A DNA stretch of 64,000 nucleotides from Gonocerus acuteangulatus (GCA_946811695.1 OX328132.1:100806935-100870934), one strand, 5' to 3'; positions 9,738 through 22,619 are shown, numbered from the stretch's first letter. Numbers and translations: made by a program. The notes: generated from the sequence alone by a model not told the origin.

Positions 9738-11909
9738 GTACTGTCGTAATTGCCAAAAACACCAGCAAGCCACCAAGAAATTTGATTTATGGAGGTTACC
9801 ACAAGTATTAATCATACATTTGAAAAGGTTTTCCTACTCAAGACGCAACCGTAAAATTGATGTACTAGTTGAATTCCCAATTAATAACTTAAATTTGTGT
9901 AACTACGTTATAAATCCTGTTCATCAACATGTATCATATAATCTCATTGGTGTAATCAATCATTACGGAACTATGGCTGGTGGACATTGTAAGTGTGTTC
10001 AATTTAATAAATTGATTGTTTTTTTTTTTTTTTATATATATATGAGTTACTTATTTTATGCTTTGAAGATCGAAGAAGTTTCACTTAATTCTTTTGTAGA
10101 GTATAATAATGATTGTCAGCAATAAAAAATGATCTTATTTATCGAAACCTTTTTCTCGTGACCAAGAATGAGAACTTTCTTTTCTATTTTTTTTTTTTTT
10201 TTTTTTTTTTTGTTACTACTCTAGCCAACAATATTATTAAAGCCTGGATTTTCCTAGTCTAAAATGAATTGAATATTAGTTCATTCAAATTTGTTGTTTT
10301 AGTTTTTAAAAAAGGTACAACTTTAGGTTCAAGGTTTCTGATTCTTTTTTTTACTATGTTACAATTTTAAAATAGTTGTATTTCTAAAAAAAAAAAAAAA
10401 TAATAAATTATCAACACAAACATAATTGGCAGGACATATATTATAATATACTTCTGGAAATATTTAAAGTAGTCCCTGTAGTACTAAGCCTACAACTGAT
10501 ATTTTTCTCTATGAAAGTATAGTAAGTTATGAGTTAAGATTAGTATAGTACCATACAAATTTACTTGTTCTTCTTTTGTGCTATATTTTAGATACTGCGT
10601 ATGCCTTAAACAAAGAGAGCCAATCTTGGTTTCACTTCAATGATACTTCTGTCACTCCAGCAAAAACAGAAGACATAATGGTAATAATTACTGATTAAAA
10701 TTTTATTTTTTAGATACAAGCATTTAAGATATAGAATATTTTAAAGTATTCTGAATATGACCATGTCAATGTAGATGATGACCTAATTTTGTCCAGGTTT
10801 CTTCTGAGAAAGAATGATTCTCAGAAGACCTGCTGAGTAAGACAGCAGAATATCTAATGAAATGTTGTTTATTGCCAAAGTGATACCATCATACTCAAAA
10901 TATCATTAAAGATTGAGCAACAAGTCCACGGGATTCAAAGTAACGGAGAGTGATTTTAAATGAATGTATTGTTAATTTTTTTGACGGTACATTGACTGCT
11001 AATGTCACTAGGTCCAACCTCCATGCTAGCCCATGTCCAGGCGTAATAGTAGACCAGTTAGCCTTCTCAGGGGTCTGTGAACAAGGGGTTGATCTTGATG
11101 TCTGTTAAAGGCCCTTACAGTAGTAATGTTTTTTTATGAATAAGATATAATGTGGTAAATTCTGAAGAAATGGAAACTGTGAGCTTTACCAAGAGAATTT
11201 AGTCTGTGTACAAAACAAGAGAATTTAGTAAGCTTTTTAATGGTTACTTTCCACTTACCGCGATTTCCTAACCGTTTTAAAGATATTTTAGAAAATATAT
11301 CAAGACCCGAAAACTTTTCATGTCTACTAATAACATTCCCCCCCCCCCCCCCCGAAACATTAGAAATATATACAATTAGTGTAGATAAGGTAAGATAAAT
11401 TAATGATGGGAAATATCTTGGTTAGTAGTTAGGCTCTAAGAGGAGCCAAATGGCGAAGGTAAATTGTGCATAATATCACCCGACTTTGGTCCGCCCAGCA
11501 GAAGGAAGCCACACAGGATTCAGCGCCACTACTTTCATCAGCCTTTTAATGCATTAATCAGAAAAAAATGATAATTTGATGGGTAAGGTTAGGTTTATAG
11601 TAAAGCCTGGGTGAGGAAGTGGTCTTGATCCTTAAATTCTATTAAGAAGCTTAATTCCAGTTCACTCTTCTTTGCTACATCCCATTTGAATTTGACTCAC
11701 AAGTAACAGATTGTTTGATGAAGTTATAATTCCTAGTTCTCTTTTATTTTGTATCAGGTTTTAGTTACTCATTGATGTGAAAAAAAAATTAAAATTACAC
11801 ATTATTCTAAAATTTCTTGTTTCAGACCTCTGCGGCATATGTTCTATTTTACTATAGAAAAGACAACCTAAGTCCTGACACACCTATGGATGTAAACAAA
11901 ACCAAATGA
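9738..11909 (+). CDS. USP4/11/15-family ubiquitin carboxyl-terminal hydrolase, 3' coding exons (partial)
   Basis: Three coding exons are readable: 9738-9988, 10592-10680 and 11826-11909 (TGA). Splice sites are GT..AG and phases are consistent; the first exon begins with the third base of a codon. The translation starts YCRNCQKHQQATKKFDLW, the zinc-ribbon CxxC and finger/palm junction of USP4/USP11/USP15. It continues through LIHLKRFSYSR and the catalytic-histidine box GGHYTAYA, whose Tyr codon is split by the 9989-10591 intron. WFHFND carries the residue that usually follows the F of the FDD motif, and SAAYVLFYYRKDN closes the fold. By family knowledge this is a cysteine protease that removes ubiquitin from substrates. 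The Cys-box half and the DUSP/UBL domains are not seen in the window, so the gene is 5'-partial here. The C-terminal tail is short (about 16 residues after YVLFYYRKD). A poly(A) signal AATAAA lies at 12002-12007. The upstream intron contains two Penelope-like loci and a GGGA/GA microsatellite. Confidence 0.9.
11220..11400 (+). repeat. Fragment of the dispersed TIR-type family in the last USP intron
   Basis: GAATTTAGTAAGCTTTTTAA, CGATTTCCTAACCGTTTT and AGATATTTTAGAAAATAT match the body of the family at 58260-58340. A poly-C run follows at 11338-11354. The rest of the intron (10681-11825) shows nothing recognisable. Confidence 0.6.
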
Positions 11910-12001
11910 TTTAATTGGTACTCCAAAAGTAAAGTGGTTTTATTTATAAAAATGGTGTAATAAATTGTAAATAAAATATATGTGACAAGACTTAAGATTG
12001 A

Positions 12002-12007
12002 AATAAA
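12002..12007 (+). terminator. Poly(A) signal of the USP gene
   Basis: AATAAA 93 bp after the TGA codon, in the expected position for cleavage and polyadenylation. Another AATAAA-like site lies near 11970. Confidence 0.6.
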
Positions 12008-12009
12008 GC

Positions 12010-13088
12010 CTCTCTGTGGTTCAAACATATTTATTTTTATCAGAGACTATTAGTATTGTAATTTGACTCGAAATAAAATTTTTGGCCAGCTGAGATAAAC
12101 GTTTTTTTATTTGAGTAAAATAAAAATAATTGAAGAACTATAAGCCTTGAATTTTCACTTTCATTTAATTGTTGAATGGATCTAAATAACTACGAAACAA
12201 TGTACAGTTCAATTTTTGGAACCTCATTTGATTCAATGGTGAATCTAATATTTTTGAAAATTATAAAGGAATTAAATGTGAGTGACCTATATCTTATATC
12301 GATTTACTTGGATTAGGTATGAAAAAAAGGAACAGAATAATTGAATATAAAAACAAATTTTATTTAATATTAAACTTTGACACCTGAGGTAGGTCTACAA
12401 GATACAAATATGAATTAGCCTCCAATGAATATCAATACTATTAACAGCTATTATTTCTGATGGGCACAATGGAAATAATATGAAAGATATTGCCAAATTA
12501 ACAGTTGCAGTTTAGCACTTCTGGTCGCCTCAGGGCATGCTTTTTCTGGAGAATAGATACCTTTGTGCAACACGAAACAATCCAGACAATGAGAAAGGCT
12601 CTTCTTATATTAACAAGAGCATATAAGACTTTGTTCAATAACGCTACTTAAGCTATCTGTAAATTTAGAGATCGGGTTTAGTATTGCCAAATGTAATTTG
12701 TATACCTAGATAGAATTTTTACTGCAGGCAGATTTAGCTATGACAAAATAAAGCCCACTTTGGTAGAAGAAGCCTTTGTACAATGATAAGAACAATGGCA
12801 TGGTAAGGTTAAGAAAAAATGTTGGCAGTCAAATTAGCACTTAAAATTTATGGGGATTCACTTCTAATTTTGGTTCAAAATGGCTTCCAATTATGAGTGT
12901 GGAAGTCTTTTATTTCTCTTGAACTGAAATAGAGAATGGAGAAAACAAATAAGGGAAATAACAATTAACTTTATTATTTTGTTCATGTCACAAAATATAA
13001 TTTAACAAATGAAATATAAATGAAAAGTCATGCATGATAGATTGTACTGGATCAAAAACAAACATGCTATTTTCAAAATTATATTTAT
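12010..13088. other. Intergenic between convergent genes; repeat copy at 12350-12560
   Basis: Includes the partner of the repeat at 63-310. The remainder is AT-rich with no recognised coding sequence. Confidence 0.4.
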
Positions 13089-13089
13089 T
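13084..13089 (-). terminator. Poly(A) signal overlapping the stop region of the 279-aa gene
   Basis: The minus strand reads GATTGAATAAATAT: the TGA stop is followed at once by AATAAA. Polyadenylation here would give a very short 3' UTR. Confidence 0.4.
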
Positions 13090-16000
13090 CAATCCAAATA
13101 TGAAATACAATCAATTTTAGGGAGATTATAGTTACCCTTATCTCTAGCAGGAATCACAATAGCTTGAGAACATTCTGATAATGTTACAAACTGGGAATTT
13201 GTTAAGTGCCTACTGTAAAACTTAATTGAATGATAAGGTAAGAATCCTCCATTGCAAGCAGCTTCTAAGCAAGCAAGTGCCCAATTTCCACCAACTCCTT
13301 CCATTATCCATTCACGTACTTGGTCCACGGATTCAGTATATGCTTGAGTTAAAACGGTTCCTGGTATAATACATTTCATGTATGATGAAATCCATGCAAC
13401 CTGCAATTACGCAATTACAATGACTTATTTTTTTACAAGAACAAACACAGTAATATAGGAAAAGAGTATTTTTAGATACTTTCAGGCATATGAAATAAAT
13501 ACCACTTATCTCTGACAGTATTTTTATTGGTTAAATAAAGGAACTGGGTAAATATCTACAGATATCATTTAATAAGAGAAAATTGGTTCATGGAAGTTTG
13601 CAAAGACACAATTAAAACACGTAATCAGCAAACAAGATTGGTTTGGATAGGAAGGTTTTTATTTAAAAATTTTGTGATCTTTGATAAATATCCGTAAAAA
13701 ATACTCGATCTTATGAGTAAGAAAAATGCTCTAGCAAAGAAATAATACTTTTAAATTGTTTCAGACTGGATTCAGTATACAGGGTGTCCTTTTTAGATGG
13801 CCCGGCTGAATTTCTCTTGAACGAATAACGTTATAATAAAACAAAAAAATACGTATTTCATAATTTTTAGTCTAGTTTAGGATTTTGACCTTTTTTTAGA
13901 AAACAAAAATTTCGGGGTACCCCAAACTCTATACAACTTTGAAATTTCAAATGGGATCCTATACTTTCCAATACATCATTTTAAAGGATTTTTTACACCG
14001 AAATCAATGGTGCAATCAGATTTCAATTTGGTCAATTAATAACAAAGTTATGGCATAAAGGTCGAAAAAAGGACAATAAATTTTGTTAACTGTTTTTAAT
14101 ACTAAAAAAATTCCATCGTACCTGCAGAGGTTGGCGAACCTACATCTCATGTTCAAACTGCCTGCCTTCTTTGAAGATCCAAAGATTCGCTCTTCTTAGC
14201 CACTCTTCGTTGGTGCTCAGTGTGATGGACTGAGGAGAGACCAATCGACAAGCATTTTCCACTCTTTGGTGCAGTTCTTCAACTGATGTTGCAGGATTAT
14301 GATTAGCATAAACGATATGTTTCAAATGTCCCCACAAAAAAAAGTCTAACGGAGTTAGATCGGGCGACCGAGGAGGCCAACAGATGGGGCCGTGAGGTCC
14401 TATACACTGGTCCCGGTAGTGCCGATTTAAGTAATGTCTCACTTGCAGAGAATTGTGTGCGGGACACCCATCAGGCTGCAGTATCATTCTTTGACGATGC
14501 TGCAGAGGTACATCTTCTAGTAAAGCCCGCAATTGTTCTCTCAAGAAATTTAGAAACTGAGCTCCATTTAAATTATTTCGGTAGAAATATGGACCAATTA
14601 ATTTAAATCCGAGAAGTCCGCACCAAACGTTTATACTGTGAACCACCTGGTGATGCCATCATAGGAGATTCTGGGATTTTCCTGTGCCCACGTTCGAAAA
14701 ATCCAACGATTTAACATACCGTTAGTGGTGAATTTTGATTCGTCAGTCCATAGGATATAATGAAGCATGTTTTCATCAACTACCAAACTCGACCTTTGTG
14801 CAAGGAACGTTAGACACCTGTTGTAATGTAAGAGCCCCTGGACAAGATGAGAGCGATAAGGCTTGAAATTATAAGTCCGTAGTACATCTCTAATTTTGTT
14901 CTTTGAAAAACCTAAAACCCTTCCTGTATTTTGGAGAAAAGAATTTGGATTTTCCATAACATACAATAAAATATCCAGTTCCTCGTCGAAATTGCGCTGC
15001 CGATATCTTGGTCGATCAGCAACTGATCCAAATCTCCTCATATTGAGAGCAACACGAATAAATGTTTTGTGGCTCACTGGAGAACGAGCGGGAAATTTCT
15101 GGGAGTACAACACATCTGCACGACGAGCGATACCACCACTTTCAATAAAAGAATGGTACATATCAACTTTTCCCTCACGGGAAAACTACACTCTTCGGTT
15201 CATTTCGACTAACTGATTAATACTGAATGTAGACGAGTCGGCATTGTTGTAATAGTTATCTATTTCCAGGAATTAAAGTTCGCTTACTTAAGACCATTTG
15301 GATAAACAATATCAGTAAATGTAAACAGCTCTACCTTCACCGAACATAAAGGGGCTTATTCTGTTTCTTCTCTGCATCTTAAAAGGAAACATTTATTACG
15401 AATTACACCTAATAAGTTAATTACTTATTTACAAATTATTTCCCATGTAACTAAAGAAATGCAAAGCAGTTTAAAGTAATTAGTACCGAAACAATCAAAA
15501 TGTATTTTGTTTCGAGCTTTGTGTCATAACTTTGTTATTAATTGACCAAATTGAAATCTGATTGCACCATTCATTTCAGTGTAAAAAATCCTTTAAAATA
15601 ATGTATTGGAAAGTATAGGATCCCATTTGAAATTTCAAAGTTGTATAGGGTTTGGGGTACCCCAAAATTTTTGTTTTCTAAAAAAAGGTCAAAATCCTAA
15701 ACTAGACTAAAAATTATGAAATACATATTTTTTTTGTTTTATTATAACGTTATCCGTTCAAGAGAAATTCAGCCGGGCCATCTAAAAAGGACACCCTGTA
15801 TATAATCAACTGGATTTCACTATAAGACAAAAGCCTTACTCACAGGAACTGCGTCATCATAGCAGGGTTCTGTTCATACCCCTAGTGCCATTAGTAAAGG
15901 AATAAAAGCAGTTATTGCTGGCTTTGTCAAAAATATAAAATAAAATCTCAATGGAAAGAAAGTTTAAGGCACAAAAACAGGAAACTAATAGTATCCTTAG

Positions 16001-16818
16001 CGGAAATGACTCCCCGCCATCACAACATTCGCTTTAGGAATACACCATTACCTATAAGTTCCTTGTTTTCTAACCTTCTTTTACTATAACACTAAGTTTA
16101 CTGATCAACGGAATGTAAAACGAAAATAACCAATTAAAAAGTGAGCTAAGCAAAGACAAAAAACCCTTTCTAAAAAACAAAACTAACACTTTCAAATTGT
16201 TAAGCACTTATTTCTCCAATTGACATCGCCCAATCAAAAATTGCTTCAGAATCTTTTTTGTAGAAATTTTAGTAAGCTTTCGAATGGTCACCCACCACTT
16301 GCCACAATTTCCCAACAGTTTTCGAGATATTCGCAAAAACATATGAAGATCCCAAAGCTTTTCAAGTCTTTTAAACATTTTTTTCCTGAATAACTCCTTA
16401 ACTCCAAATATAACCGAAATTTCAACATCATGATTTAGATCAATTTCAAACATGTAGAAAATATTTCATTTGAATCCCACGATTCTAAATACTTAAACTA
16501 AAAATGAGTTACAAAAACATTTTTTTCCACATTTCTTAAAAACGGTTACAGATATCGCTTTAAAAATGGTTACATTCATTTTCTTATGTTAAAAAACCTA
16601 TAAAGCGAGTTCCTTGCAAGCACATTAATTAATTAACACGTCGACCTCATAAGCGAGATTCCTCTCTATAGAGGGAGGGAGGAACTGTACTACAAAGGTA
16701 AAGTTTCACAAATTTAAAACATATTCTTTGATTTAACTACTACATTATTTTTAATAATTCAAGCAAAATAAAAACAAATATAAAGTTCAGAAATAGGCTA
16801 AATATATGTGTGTGTGTA

Positions 16819-16876
<58 letters not shown>

Positions 16877-17134
16877 ACACATAATGTTACACATAATCAG
16901 GTTGTTGTTTAAAATTTATTGTTTAACATTATGTGATATTGTAAGTTAAGATTATATTGTACTTCATAAAATTGTCATTATAAATTAGCATTGTCTAGGC
17001 CAATGTGCCTATTTAAAATGTAACAATAAAACAAGCAAGTCGATTCTTTGCGGGCTCGTAAATGCAATAATAAATAAATGATTAGGTAAGAAGTGCTTTA
17101 TCAACCCTCTGCCATAAAAAGAGACTAGAACAAA

Positions 17135-17220
<86 letters not shown>

Positions 17221-17447
17221 AAGGATAGTGTATTCTGAAACAATACTTACAGACTGACAGTAAGTTTGTCGGTCGTCACTATGTGACCTATTTAATCTGT
17301 TTATTAAAATTAGGATTGCTGAGATTATGTCCTCCTTAGGTGGTGTAGCTGGATTCCTCATAAAATGAATTGCTGTGATGAAAAACTTTGTAAAGTTGCG
17401 AAGAGTTACTTCATCTACTCGATCTATCTCACTATGCAATTCTAATG

Positions 17448-17511
<64 letters not shown>

Positions 17512-19315
17512 GTTAATACGAAAAATTACAGTAATTAACGATTGCTATTTAAAAAATAAATAAGTAAAAGGCACCAAAACACGAGCCAAGGAAATGGCAT
17601 CCTCAGCATAAGTGAACTGACAAACAGATGAGATATTTACCGATTATAACTCATCATACTTTTATTATAATCAACCTCCCTGAGAGGAGGAAATTCCTTT
17701 TTTTTTCCACACATTTTGTGACAAAATTATAACTACCATTTTTTTTTTTACAGCTAGGGCATTAGCACCACCTAGCTGTTTTACTATACTCTCATAATAT
17801 AATTAGCCAATGTTTAGTACCAATATATGTAAGAAAATGGTCCAAATACACACCAGTCACACTGAACCTTGTGAAGCCAATTTTTGCCAGATAGATTTGT
17901 CAGAAGAAAATACTTTCTACATATTCAGCAAAAACCCTTCAATATTACCTAACATCCCTTGACCTTCCTACAATCTGTTTCCAAAAGTTCCGCTCCAAAT
18001 TGTCTCACCATCTTAATCCTGAAGGTCTAGTGTTTTCTTCCCAATCTGATCCAAATAATCCTTCCAGGTGGATTAATAAACAGTGGCCCTGAGACAATTT
18101 GCTTAACTGATCTTATCATGATCATTAAAATATTTATTTACACAGCTCTGACGTGCCAACAATGGTTGGCTTCATTCAAATTTTGTATTGTTTTTATTTT
18201 ATTTAGCAAATCTCTGTTTCAACAAACTAGATCATTGTAGAGTTTATAATTAGTACAGATTTCAAATAAAAATAAAAGTTGTTATTTATACGCATTATAA
18301 GATTTGAATTTTTATGTCTTATAGTCACATAAATCTACTTTGTATAAATACACTTAAAAAAACATATACATTGAATAGGTGTATTAATATTCCGACTGTT
18401 GATTAAATAATAAAATATTTAGGAAGAAGAAAACAAGATCACTTGGGAGGGAGATAAACTGTGCACTTCTGTGGGGTTTAATTTGTTTTACCTATTATAT
18501 AACATTATTATTCAATAACAGATAAAAAAAGTTCCACAAGGCAAATGACAAGGATTTAAGAATTTAAAAAATGTAGTCAGGAGTGAGAGAAAGAGAGTTG
18601 TAAGTGTTATGAATGTAAAAAATCAACTTTCATTGCTTATGGAAGATTTTTCAAATTTCATCAGTGTGGAGTTTTATATTTAATTTTTGAAAAACGGGAA
18701 AGGGGAATGTGAAGGAGAAACAGAAAAATTTTAGAAATGTCTATTATAAATTAAAGGACAACTCACAGACTTAATAGAAAATTCAAATCTTACGGTTTCT
18801 TTTTTCTTTAGAAATTAAAAAGAATATGTTTAGTAGAAAAAAAAAACTAAAAAAAAAAAACGCAAGAAAATATTATTTTAGAGGATATATTTGTCTACTC
18901 TTACCATTAAACTTAAGCTCCAGAATGGTAAAAAACTGGCTCCAAACTTCAAGCCCCATTAATTTATCCTGGTAACATGAACAAACATACAAAGTCTTAC
19001 AGATTTCCACAGCATTAATAGAGTTATTTATCATGTTTTTGACAAGCATATCAAGGCATGTCCTACAAAAATACAACAAATATTTAGCAAGAGGTGGTTG
19101 GCGAATAGAAAGAGTATAAAATAAAGTATGTAATACCGTAGTATTGTTTTATTAAATGGTTGGGCAAATATGAAACTCTTAAGTACATTATAAACTTCAA
19201 TGGGGCTCCTCTCGAATTTAAATAAGTCATTTATATCAGCTGTTGTACACTTTGAAGATGGTGTTGAGGAATTGTTATACATGTTAAGTAGACGTCCTCT
19301 ACCTCTTCCTGTCAT
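13089..19315 (-). CDS. Complete four-exon gene, 279-aa helical protein of unrecognised family
   Basis: Exons on the minus strand are 19315-19137 (ATG start), 19062-18905, 17441-17251 and 13400-13089 (TGA stop). All introns are GT..AG and phases join cleanly (2, 1, 0), giving 840 nt and 279 residues. The protein opens MTGRGRGRLLNMYNN, an Arg/Gly-rich start. About 220 residues of mainly hydrophobic/amphipathic helical sequence follow, with many Leu, Ile and Asn, such as EVYNVLKSFIF and ISAILILINRLN, and the tail IVIPARDKGNYNLP. No signal peptide or membrane helix is evident. The overall look is that of an ARM/HEAT or MIF4G-like helical repeat protein, but that is only an impression and I do not recognise the family. 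A poly(A) signal AATAAA overlaps the bases immediately after the stop, so the 3' UTR would be very short. The gene converges on the USP gene, 1.2 kb apart. Intron 3 holds the 2-kb Tc1/mariner element at 13778-15800 and another repeat at 15828-16695. Confidence 0.72.
13778..15800 (-). mobile_element. Tc1/mariner element with DD41D-type transposase and long TIRs
   Basis: The element is bounded by inverted ends TACAGGGTGTCCTTTTTAGA and its complement, with TA dinucleotides at 13776-13777 and 15801-15802 as target duplication. The terminal inverted repeats extend about 280-300 bp and are nearly identical, indicating modest age. It lies in intron 3 of the 279-aa gene, on the same strand. Total length is 2,023 bp. 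The transposase is described separately. Confidence 0.9.
14140..15161 (-). pseudogene. Tc1/mariner-superfamily transposase with one frameshift
   Basis: Two overlapping minus-strand frames, 15161-14631 and then about 14646-14140, together cover a full transposase of roughly 340 residues. The N-terminal half has helix-turn-helix-like sequence followed by the first catalytic Asp in LWTDESKF. The C-terminal half has the second Asp in LQPDGCPAHNS and a third-Asp block WPPRSPDLTPLDFFLWGHLK. If the third catalytic residue is the D of PLDFF, aligned with the D of mariner APSD, 41 residues separate D2 and D3 (DD41D). The frames part near 14640, where one frame stops just after RWFTV; this is consistent with a single small indel. 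The copy is therefore probably inactive, although all three catalytic positions survive. Confidence 0.85.
15828..16695 (+). mobile_element. Dispersed non-coding element, ~0.87 kb, same family as 57830-58925
   Basis: The head ACTCACAGGAACTGCGTCAT at 15838, the body TTAGTAAGCTTTCGAATGGT at about 16268 and the tail TAGAGGGAGGGAGGAACTGT match the 57.8-kb copy in order. The termini CGGTTCC/GGAACCGC of the family are inverted repeats. No coding capacity is seen. It lies in intron 3 of the 279-aa gene, 28 bp beyond the Tc1/mariner element. Confidence 0.6.
16821..17217. repeat. Two TA tracts enclosing a 263-bp segment
   Basis: TA tracts at 16821-16873 and 17137-17217 surround TGTTACACATAATGTTACAC and a non-coding stretch. 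The structure resembles other segments in this window that sit inside TA tracts. Confidence 0.6.
17461..17506. repeat. (TA)n microsatellite
   Basis: Pure TA repeat in intron 2 of the 279-aa gene, immediately upstream of exon 3 (minus strand), preceded by a poly-A run. Confidence 0.9.
17507..18904. other. Intron 2 of the 279-aa gene, nothing recognised
   Basis: AT-rich intronic sequence; no repeat or coding signature identified. Confidence 0.5.
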
Positions 19316-19395
19316 GATTTTGAGTTTACTGAAATAAATTTTGAATAATAAATGAACTGAAACATACTATTCAGATATTAAATATGAGTACAAGA

Positions 19396-19399
<4 letters not shown>

Positions 19400-19490
<91 letters not shown>
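19400..19490. repeat. (TA)n microsatellite
   Basis: TA repeats interrupted by AAATA, just upstream (minus strand) of the 279-aa gene start. Confidence 0.9.
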
Positions 19491-19492
<2 letters not shown>

Positions 19493-19499
19493 CAACAGA

Positions 19500-20097
19500 A
19501 AAGTTCCTCTAAATCAACTCTGATTCTTCACTACTCTAAAGAAATTTTTTCTTCTGTTTTCAAGGTGATTTCCAATTTTTCATTACATAAGCACTTGTTA
19601 TCCATAGAATATAATACTCTAGATATAAAATAATGAATTTTCAACCTATTTTATTTTATTTCTTCGCTCCTAAGGTGCATTGGACGAAACGCTTGGACCC
19701 ATGTATTTTTCTATCCAAACTCACCAGATAAAAAAATGTGCTTGATCAGTGATCGCACCACTGTATACTCCCCTTATGAGATCATACCAGCATCATTTCT
19801 CGTTTGACAATTTAAAAATACACGTTGTTGCAAACAATTTTCCAAAATAATGTTCATTAATAGAACTTCTTTTTTTTCCCTTTTAAAAAGAGTTCCCAAT
19901 TTTTATTTATGCTTTATTTTTCAATGTGTTATAGAGTTTTAGTCATGTTCTATATATTTTTAACTTTTGTTCTTTCCATTTATAACAAGGGAGTTCCTAC
20001 TTATTATTTATGCTTTTATATTCAATATTTTATAGTGTTTTAGATATTTTTTTACCAAATATTTTCAATTTTTTATTAAGTATTTCATTATAAATAG

Positions 20098-20147
<50 letters not shown>

Positions 20148-22225
20148 TTTGAATTTTATTTTACATGAACATCCATTCCCTATTAATAACCTTTTTGGTG
20201 ACAGAGCACAATGACAAGTATAATTTATATATTTGAAAATTGCAGAAAGCAGAAAAAATGTTGTATTTCCGGTTCAAAAGAATTTGAATGTAACCTTTTC
20301 AGTGGCTATTCAAATAATAAATATTGCTTTCTTACAGCAATTTTCATTCTCCATACAACAGTGTATACATAGTTCTCCAGATTAAATATGTTGGGGATAA
20401 CAAATACTTATTTAATGAGAAATTGAAAATAATAATAGGAAAACAACATAAATGGACAAACAGAAAATAAGAGATTTCTTAAGAATGGTAAGCAATCTGA
20501 CCCTGGTCTAGAAGACTTTTTTAGTTACAAATGAGTTGCAGAATCACATCCCAGCACATTTATATGAGAGTGTGTGTTTGTGTGTCAACATATTGTTTTT
20601 TGTCAGCATTCTTCATCCCTCCTCATATTATTTTCTCTAATTATGGCTGGAAAATATTTATCATTTGTATTAAATATTATACCTGTGTCCTGCATTGTGA
20701 TGTCATAACTTTAGGGGTTTATTCTGCACGTCTTTTGTAGTTCAGTGACACAGAAATGAATGTCTTATATGTAGCAAAGCTACTCAAACTTTCTTCTATT
20801 TTCAAAACTATTGTTTGTTTTTTTGTTAAAAACTTTGTTTTCGGGATTTTGGGTTAATATATCATAAATAGAGCCCGGAAGTTAGGCAAAATGCCTTTTT
20901 TATCTGAATGGATATATTGAAGAATCAGATAGAAATAAATATGTTTCCGTGCATTTAGGAAGTGTAGAGACAACTTTTATTTTGACTTTTAAGAGTTAAA
21001 GCCTTTTTTGCTTGTTATGCAATTTTTTTCTGTGATTTAAAAATTTTAAAAAGCACATAACGAATTTCAAATTTCAGTTCGCTGAAAACAAAAAAGGTTT
21101 CACAAATTAAATTACATTTTGCCATCACAAATATCAATTCGAAAGCTAATTTTCCCAACCCGTGGATTGACCCTCTGTAAATAACAGAGCCTTCCTTGGT
21201 AGAAGGAATGCACAGGCATAATGAATAGCAGGAAAGAGAGAGGAAGAGAGAAGTACGTCTCCTTCCTCACACCCCTTTTGCTGTGACAATGGTGTAGTTA
21301 CCTGGTATTCTGGATTTAGAAATGATAAGATAATGCAGAGGAAGTTTTTCCATAATGAAAAACATTTTTTGCTATGAGAGTTGATACTTTGAAAAAGCAT
21401 CTTGTTGTTGCTTGTAAGAAGGGAAAGTAAGAGTAAGTACACTAATTCTGTGATAAATTGATAACAAAGAAATGAATGAGTATTTAAAATACATATTTCA
21501 TTAATAATGAGTGAGATTCCTCTTGGCCTTCACTTCTAATAAATGCCTATTTTAACTACAATACTGCCTATTTTCAGTATTTCAAGTGCCTTTTTGCCTG
21601 CCTATTTTAATCAAAAATAAATGCCTATCTTCCGGGCTCTAATCATAAATAACAACCACATTTTTAAAATCTACATTAAATTTCCAATAACGAACATTTT
21701 ATTGAAATGGTTATTGACTCTTAATTTACATGGTTATTGAAATATTACCATGTAAATTAAGAGCTATATTAAAAGTCATTTAGATGTAAACTTTCGATAT
21801 TAGTGTTTTCTTAAATTATTCATTATTTTCATAATCAGCTATTTGTAGACTTAAGAGGTTTGCATCCGCTTGAAAAGTTGCACAATTTAATAAGCTTTAA
21901 AATGGTACCTTGTTGTTTAAAAAAAATCTATTTTTGTCTGATTTCTAAGTCAAAACCAATAAATGTGTTTTAGCGTCAAGGAGCTATTCTGAACACAATC
22001 TTTAAGTTCACATGATAATGGTGATGTTACATCCTTCCCAAACTACATACATACACTTTTTACTCTGATTAAGGGTAGGGGGACACTTCAGAATCAAGGG
22101 TAAAATAAGACAGAAGAACATATTGGAATAATTACAATTATTGTAAACATAATGAATACATAATATTGTTATGGCTTGAGGGTCTTATTTTATTTAATTT
22201 GTAATTTTAATAATATTCTATTTAA
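19500..22225. other. Intergenic, nothing recognised apart from a TA tract at 20100-20142
   Basis: AT-rich. Contains no convincing exon; short open frames lack homology signatures. The motif TGCCTATTTTAA is repeated around 21540-21620. Confidence 0.4.
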
Positions 22226-22360
22226 TAAAATTTCTGGTTCGATTCCCACCGGCAGCAGGAATTTTCTTATCACATGGCTCTTTGAGAAAATACCTCACTG
22301 CACCAGGATGTCAGTGCTAATGGCTGAGATGTCGAGCGCCATAAAAAATAAATAAAACTT
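22225..22360 (+). repeat. 5'-truncated tRNA-derived SINE
   Basis: Begins at a tRNA B-box (GGTTCGATTCCCACC) and continues GGCAGCAGGAATTTTCTTAT, GCACCAGGATGTCAGTGCTAATGG and AAAAAATAAATAAA. The same body without the B-box lies at 31975-32095, so this is a dispersed family. Confidence 0.6.
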
Positions 22361-22619
22361 CTCGTTATAAGTTAACTATGTTTTTCATTTCAAACATTGG
22401 AAATTGTATACAAAAAACTCTTAAGAGCAATAAAAAAAGCAATACAAAGCAAAAAAAAAATAAATAAAAATAAAAATAGGTTTAAATGAAAAGTTGCTTT
22501 AATTAATTAGCTTTAAAAAGTTATCTGGGGTTTCCTAAGAAAATGCTATTTGACCCAGTAAAAATCTATGGTTGGGAGAAATATTATTATTACTGTGGAC
22601 TAATAATTTTTATTCCAGT

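Noticed and set aside
14896..15216. Plus-strand 106-codon frame
   Set aside because: Antisense shadow of the Tc1/mariner transposase.
16208..16453. Minus-strand 81-codon frame
   Set aside because: Lies entirely in the non-coding dispersed repeat; the same region is not open in the other copies.
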